Assembly: GCA_037367405.1 (NCBI GenBank)
Contig: JAZKJV010007240.1
Coordinates: forward strand, 248,001 to 312,000
Direction of reading: 5' to 3'
Origin: Ottelia alismoides
Lineage: Eukaryota; Streptophyta; Magnoliopsida; Alismatales; Hydrocharitaceae
DNA: 64,000 nt
Part shown: piece by piece, positions 58,911-64,000 of the stretch
Numbering within the stretch: position 1 is the stretch's first letter
How the letters are laid out: each line of letters begins with the position of its first letter
The notes under the pieces: generated by a model
What the model saw: only the letters and a program-made list of their open reading frames with translations
What the model was told of the DNA's origin: nothing
The model's database searches: none
Position numbers and translations under genes: made by a program

Positions 58911-59605
58911 TACCAAAAAGAATAACCACATGATACCTAAAGGCATAGTGTTGGGACACATCATATCATAAATTGGAATGAAGGTCGATCATGCTAAATT
59001 TGATACCATATCATAACAATCTCCACCAATGACCCAAAAAGAAATTTGATCATTTCTTATCTACATCTAGTTTTATAGATCGTTCATGAAAGAATCCTCT
59101 AATACTGCAACACCTTTAACTAGACTTTTGATGAAAAATACCAAATTCATCTTAAATTCTAAATTTCATTTTTTACCATCAATTCCTCAAAGATATCATA
59201 ACATGCATCGATCCTTCAAAGTTATAATAAGTCTTAGGAGGTTAATATCATATGCATGTATCTAACCTTACATTAAGGATGGTTTAGGCCAAAAGATAAA
59301 TGGCTAACCCACTCTTCTATATAATGCAAGTAAAAACCTAAATGATGCTTAAACGAACTTCATAACTACCGACAAAGCGCCATCTGCTGCCATCTTTTCC
59401 TTACAGAAGTTCAAGCCGTATTTAGTTGGTTCAACATTTTAATTTTTTCTATAACGATTCATGTTGGAAAATAGAAGACAAAACTAAATAGCTTCATTTT
59501 CAAAGTAGACCGATCACTATAAAAGTTAACATCAAAAGTTGCAAATTCAATGGAATGTTAACGTTAAAATTTAGATTGATAAATAATAAAAGAGAAACTA
59601 GTGAG
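58911..59605. other. Unassigned flank with a possible copia LTR border
   Basis: AT-rich, no genes. On the minus strand ggtggagattgttatgata (near 59027-59009) looks like the polypurine tract and LTR start common in copia elements, but nothing else supports an element. Confidence 0.3.
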
Positions 59606-61700
59606 TGATTGAATCCATGATTCATTTTTTTTATTCTTTTATATTGTTTAATCCTTGGTGAAATACAGGTAAACAATCACTACTTTTCATATATTAACAA
59701 AATAAATCAATTGTTAAAGATGTATGTTTAACATATGTTTACACTAAAAAAAGAATAAATAAGAAAATTTAAAATAAAAGAAGAAGGATGTAAATATATA
59801 AACATGTATAGACTAATCCTAAACCTTGAGATTAGATCAATATTGATTTGGTCGACAAGAGAATGATGTAGGGGATGATGGGGTCTTAATCAATAAGAAT
59901 ATCAAAAATATAGATTACTTCTTGTAAATATTCAACATATTCACTTTATAACTTCATGTATTTTTTTATCATTTTGATCAACTCAGACTAATTATTTTCA
60001 TCATGAAAGTTGTTTATTATAATGCACATAAATTTATAAAAATACAACATAAATGGTATCTTTTATAAATATCACGAAACAACAAATTGAAAAGGACATA
60101 AAATCAATATTTAAAGTTTCACATCCACTCCATATGATCTTAAAATTCACAAAATTGCTTTCATTTTATTCAACATAAAATTATCTTTAAAATGATGGTG
60201 TTTCCATTAAAATCAGAGTTAAGATGTAAAAATCTGTTTTTTTAGGGGTACTATTGATATATGTACAACTATATTTTTATCATTTTTCGTATATTTTATA
60301 ACAAATATATAAAGTAAATAGAATGTAAAAAAGTTAAAGGAACACAAATTAAATGTAAATAGTTATTAAATGGATAAAAGATACCTATGTTGTAAATAGA
60401 TGTATTTATTTATACTTATATATATTTATAAAAATATATATCAAAAATACAGTGAAAGACTTTTTACAGGTTTTAAACAAAATATAAATTGAATAAAATA
60501 TATGCTAAAAGATTAAATAAAATATTTATACTTAATGTATAAGTATATTATGTCTATAATATACATATTAGTATTTACTTGTATAATTAAATAATGTTTT
60601 AAAATAAAATAAAAATATATTTATAAACCATAATTAATGTTATAAATTAATAATTTATTAAAATATAGTTTATTTGTAAAAATAAATAATGAAAAAAATA
60701 AACTGATATATTACCTATAAATTACTCTAATTAAATAAAATATATAATTAAATTATTTAATAAAATATATTTTTTAAAATAATTTATTATTTAATAAACA
60801 TTATTTATCTTAGGCATCTTTTTATTTAATATAATGTATTGGTAATAGTGTAATTTATATTTTTATTTATATGTTGTATATAATCTGTTGTACTTTTCCA
60901 CATAGTGCAAGGTGCTACGTGGCTCCGTCCTAGTGGTCCTAGGTTCTTTGATCTAGGTTCAACACTCTCCTCCTTTCCTTCTACTTACTTCATCTCCTCT
61001 TCTTATTCTCCTTCCTCACATCTTCTCCCTCTTCTCTCTTCTAACTACAATAACAACCTCCAAGAACCTCTCTCCTCTATGTCAGCCCCCTCGGTGACCC
61101 GATTCCCATCCAAGATACTAAACCAGACCGCTTCTCTCTACTATAAAGGCTTCACATGTCCAAACCTAGACTCCCATCTGCCACTTTGTTCCAATCCTTC
61201 AATAATTGAACTTCAAGTGTGATAGGAGCTCATGACACGAGCCATCTTCTTCACCATAGTTATAGCAAGGTCAAGGTAAACGATATTGCCATGATCAATC
61301 TCTAACATGTAGCTCCACTTTGCTGGCATTAGTATCCTTTTTTATCGTGAGTTGAGGAGAAGACATCAGAGCTCTATTAACCCCTGATCCCTAAGCAATA
61401 CATTCCACTCATACATTTAATTTCTAGATATATCATCTTATGTTCCTACTCCTTTTCTTCCCTTCTTGATCCTTCTCATTTCTATATGATTACAGTCCAA
61501 AATAATCTTGTCAATATCATTAGACTACCTCTGCCATCAAATCACCTCAAATCCCTTTTATCATTCATATTTGTCCCTCTTCGATCATGCACGGTGAACG
61601 TAGTTTTAAGTTAGATCCCTCACCCATCGAATCTCATTCATTCGCCATTATTTGTTTATTGTGAGCTCGAGGCTTCATCCTTAATCCATCAGTCACTTAT
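59606..61700 (+). mobile_element. LTR G, diverged family member
   Basis: Starts tgattgaatcc and has the family box region at 59810-59885 (ggtcgacaagagaatgatgta). A CTACGTGG box is at 60915-60922 and a TATA box, ctataaaggc, at 61141-61150. A donor-like AAG/GTAAAC lies at 61275 and an acceptor-like ttgcag/g at about 61705. The end is not resolved; 61700 is nominal. Confidence 0.5.
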
Positions 61701-62560
61701 TGCAGGTATTAACCCAATGCTTCGAGTATCATAGCAACATCTGGAAGGACTTCATGACCTAAAGGTTGAAGCTTCTGCATTTGAGTATCTTCAATTAAAC
61801 CACCTGGAATTAATGAGTATCACCTTCATCTATTCTAAAGGAAATCTTTGCAAAATCATTGTCAACATGATCAAGCTTCCAAAGAATCTACTTGGATATA
61901 TTCTACCAACAAATCATTCTCCTAAAGGAGGGCTCACTATAGCATCAACCACCTGATTTTTACTCGTGAGCCGCTCCTTCATAAGAATAGTGTGATGACT
62001 TCCTTAAGGAGATTCATCAGATTAAGAGAGAATACATCGAGTTCATCGCTTTCACATGGAAAATGACAAATGATATAAATCACAAACCATCTGAGCATAT
62101 GGAGATTTTTTGAAGCACTTGATGCAAGTTGTAGCTGGATTTTTTTCCAAAAAAAGTATATTTAGAAGCCAATAATAATAGCACAAAGATACATTATCAA
62201 ATTATCTTCTCCTCTTTGATAAGACACCTTGTAGCATAATTTGTTTGATCATCATGATGCATTGTGCAGCCATTTTATGATTCCCTTGCATCATTAGTGA
62301 GCAATGTCCACCATCATAAAATGGTGATCTCTTGTGAGTCCACTTATTTATGGAGATTCATTTATACAGAGATGTTAAATAAATCATCCTAAAGTTTGGT
62401 CTATTATTTATCCTTACTAATATCGTACCATCATATAAAAGAGAGCATCAGATAAGGAGTGTGATAAACCATACTTCTTGATAATTTGGTGAAAGTAGCA
62501 TTGTAAAATTTGAGTTTCAAAATAACTATTTTGTGCGTTCATTTTACTTGAGCAAGATCT
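61701..62560. other. Unassigned, probably repeat-derived
   Basis: Between LTR G and the 3' module. No frame or recognisable motif; composition as in the decayed elements. Confidence 0.3.
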
Positions 62561-63387
62561 AAGGTTGAATTCAAGAAGTCAAGTTGATTATGGAAGCCAG
62601 GTAGTTGGTCACATCTGTAAGATGCTTAGGTGTACATGCTTTTAAATTATTTAACTCCTATGATATTTATGCATTTAACTTTTTTGTGATTATATGATAT
62701 TTCATTGGTGTATTATTGCTAAATATTACACATTTTAAGGTTTCTCGATCATTTTATTTTTGATTTATGAATAAATATATATATGATATATATAATGGTT
62801 TTTGAATTTCTTTTTTAATATTTACAAGTGCTTTTAGAATATAAGTATGTTCTTAATGATTTTTTAAAAGGGTATAAAATATATATGAGTAAAAAACCAA
62901 CATATTTTGTAAACCATACTTTAAGAAGGCTAAAAATGAAAGTTGATTTCATTCCATAGACAAACTCTTAAGAAATTCTACTCCTCTTTGAACTATTGAA
63001 CATTTCAAATTATCTAAATAACAAGGCGAAATTTGAAGGGATAAGAGTTCGTTTGTAAAACTTAATCATTTGATCTACTTAAGTAGGGAGATATAACACA
63101 TTAGACACATTGTACAATTAGTCTCAATGCTTAAAGCGTATGCTTTATGAAATGATGGATTTAAGTTGACTATTGAGGTGAACTTGAATAGAGACTTGTG
63201 GACATTTAAGTATGTTGACAAATTCTAAGGAAATTCTGGCACAATATTGATCTATGGGTCTAGTTAATTCAATTTTCAGTTTACGTTCGTGAACTTTATG
63301 TAGAACTGAAATACGTTTCATTTTTGTTCATTTATTATTCTTATTTGTGTGTGTTAAGGGACTATCAAATCTCACGTTTATTGAGGT
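62561..63387 (+). mobile_element. 3' module of a further gypsy-type family member
   Basis: Collinear with the 3' module of B, C and E: gcgtatgctt (63139), gaacttgaatagagacttgtgg (63180-63201; nearly the same in E) and gttcgtgaac (63284). It ends with a hairpin tgtta, loop agggac, tatca (63352-63367) and a decayed polypurine tract. An LTR probably starts at 63388-63395. Confidence 0.55.
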
Positions 63388-64000
63388 GATTGGTTGGTGA
63401 ATTTCACCAACCTAATACATGAAAATTGAGCTAATTACATTGTAAATAATAGGATCAAGTGTATGCATGAATATGTATGCAGATTTGTCAAGAGAACCCA
63501 TGGTAAATAGATCTGTAGAGTTACTTATGACCCTCTCTAATATAATGAGGACTTAGTCCTCGATCGAATCAATAAAAACTAGGAAAAATGAGGAAACCTG
63601 AAGAACATACCTTATTGTACATAAAAACAAAAACTACATCTATATATGACATATACAAACATACAACTAACATACCAGTTTTTATACAACTCAATTTGAC
63701 CTAACTCATTTTTCATGCATTTGATAAACATGTATAGAAAAATAGAAGAATTTGTGAATAATGACTTGGACAGATGTTAATTGAAGACAAATCCTAAATT
63801 CCCACATATCTAAATTCTAAATTGGGTAAATTAAAAAAGGCCTCAACTATGTCTCAATTCCTAATTAGGGGTTTCATTTTTCAATTATAACAAATAGAGG
63901 TTTGAACTTCCAACTTAAGGGTTTGACATCGACATATTCAGGTTGTTGCGTCTTATAAATGCCTATATTTGAAACAAAAACATAAGAACATCTTCCTCTT
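63388..64000 (+). mobile_element. Possible 3' LTR start, then unassigned sequence
   Basis: ttggtgaatttcaccaa (63394-63410) is palindromic like the LTR starts of the family. Later sequence does not match other LTRs clearly. At about 63825 gggtaaattaaaaaaggcctc resembles the end of a Mutator-like terminal repeat; its partner would lie outside the window. Confidence 0.3.

Noticed and set aside
60905..61222. 105-codon frame in LTR G
   Set aside because: Ser-rich, spans the TATA box, no homologue in the other LTRs.

Overview
The window is repeat-rich intergenic DNA from a large-genome flowering plant. I found no intact cellular gene. The evidence is nested plant LTR retrotransposons of both superfamilies, Ty3/gypsy-type elements with a tRNA-Asp primer site, a Ty1/copia element with an initiator-tRNA-Met primer site, Mutator-like elements, and a GC-rich captured mitochondrial carrier fragment. 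The species cannot be named from this sequence; a monocot is only a guess.

Layout, left to right. 1-4853: 5' part (leader, primer site, 5' LTR) of gypsy element A on the minus strand, inserted in the reverse-transcriptase region of a decayed copia element (4854-11862, minus). That copia sits in an older gypsy element B, of which only the 3' end and 3' LTR remain (11863 to about 16095, plus). 16809-41841: an old, deeply invaded gypsy element H (plus) with a 5' LTR, leader, gag/protease-like pseudogene and a truncated 3' LTR. It holds another LTR (D, 21147 to about 25530, with a copia LTR scrap in it), a truncated minus-strand element E (29388-36880) and, in its 3' LTR, a small Mutator-like element (37838-39230). 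42242-58901: a Mutator-like element with 163-164 bp terminal inverted repeats and a perfect 9 bp target duplication, carrying a piece of a mitochondrial dicarboxylate carrier gene. It was invaded by a minus-strand LTR (K), which was then split by a complete, young gypsy-type element C (43710-55368, target duplication gtgac). 59606-64000: LTR G and the 3' end of another relative.

Elements A, B, C, D, E, G, H and K belong to one diverse family: LTRs beginning TGATGAAT, mostly 3-4 kb, and (where seen) a tRNA-Asp primer site. C, the only complete copy, has no reverse transcriptase, RNase H or integrase. It encodes a gag-like protein with a retropepsin-like domain whose catalytic motif is altered, so the family looks non-autonomous.

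The most unusual signal is structural. Behind the gag-like ORF, elements H, E and C carry a tandem series of nested inverted repeats. Each ends in a copy of the polypurine tract (TAAGTATAGGGGG) that also lies directly before the 3' LTR. Arm sequences differ from unit to unit but stay complementary. A hairpin with an invariant AGGGAC loop precedes the 3' LTR in B, C, E and G. A hairpin forms the first bases of the LTR, and a CACGTG-centred hairpin array lies in the middle of the LTR. I know of no description of this architecture. All boundaries were read by eye; no alignment was run.
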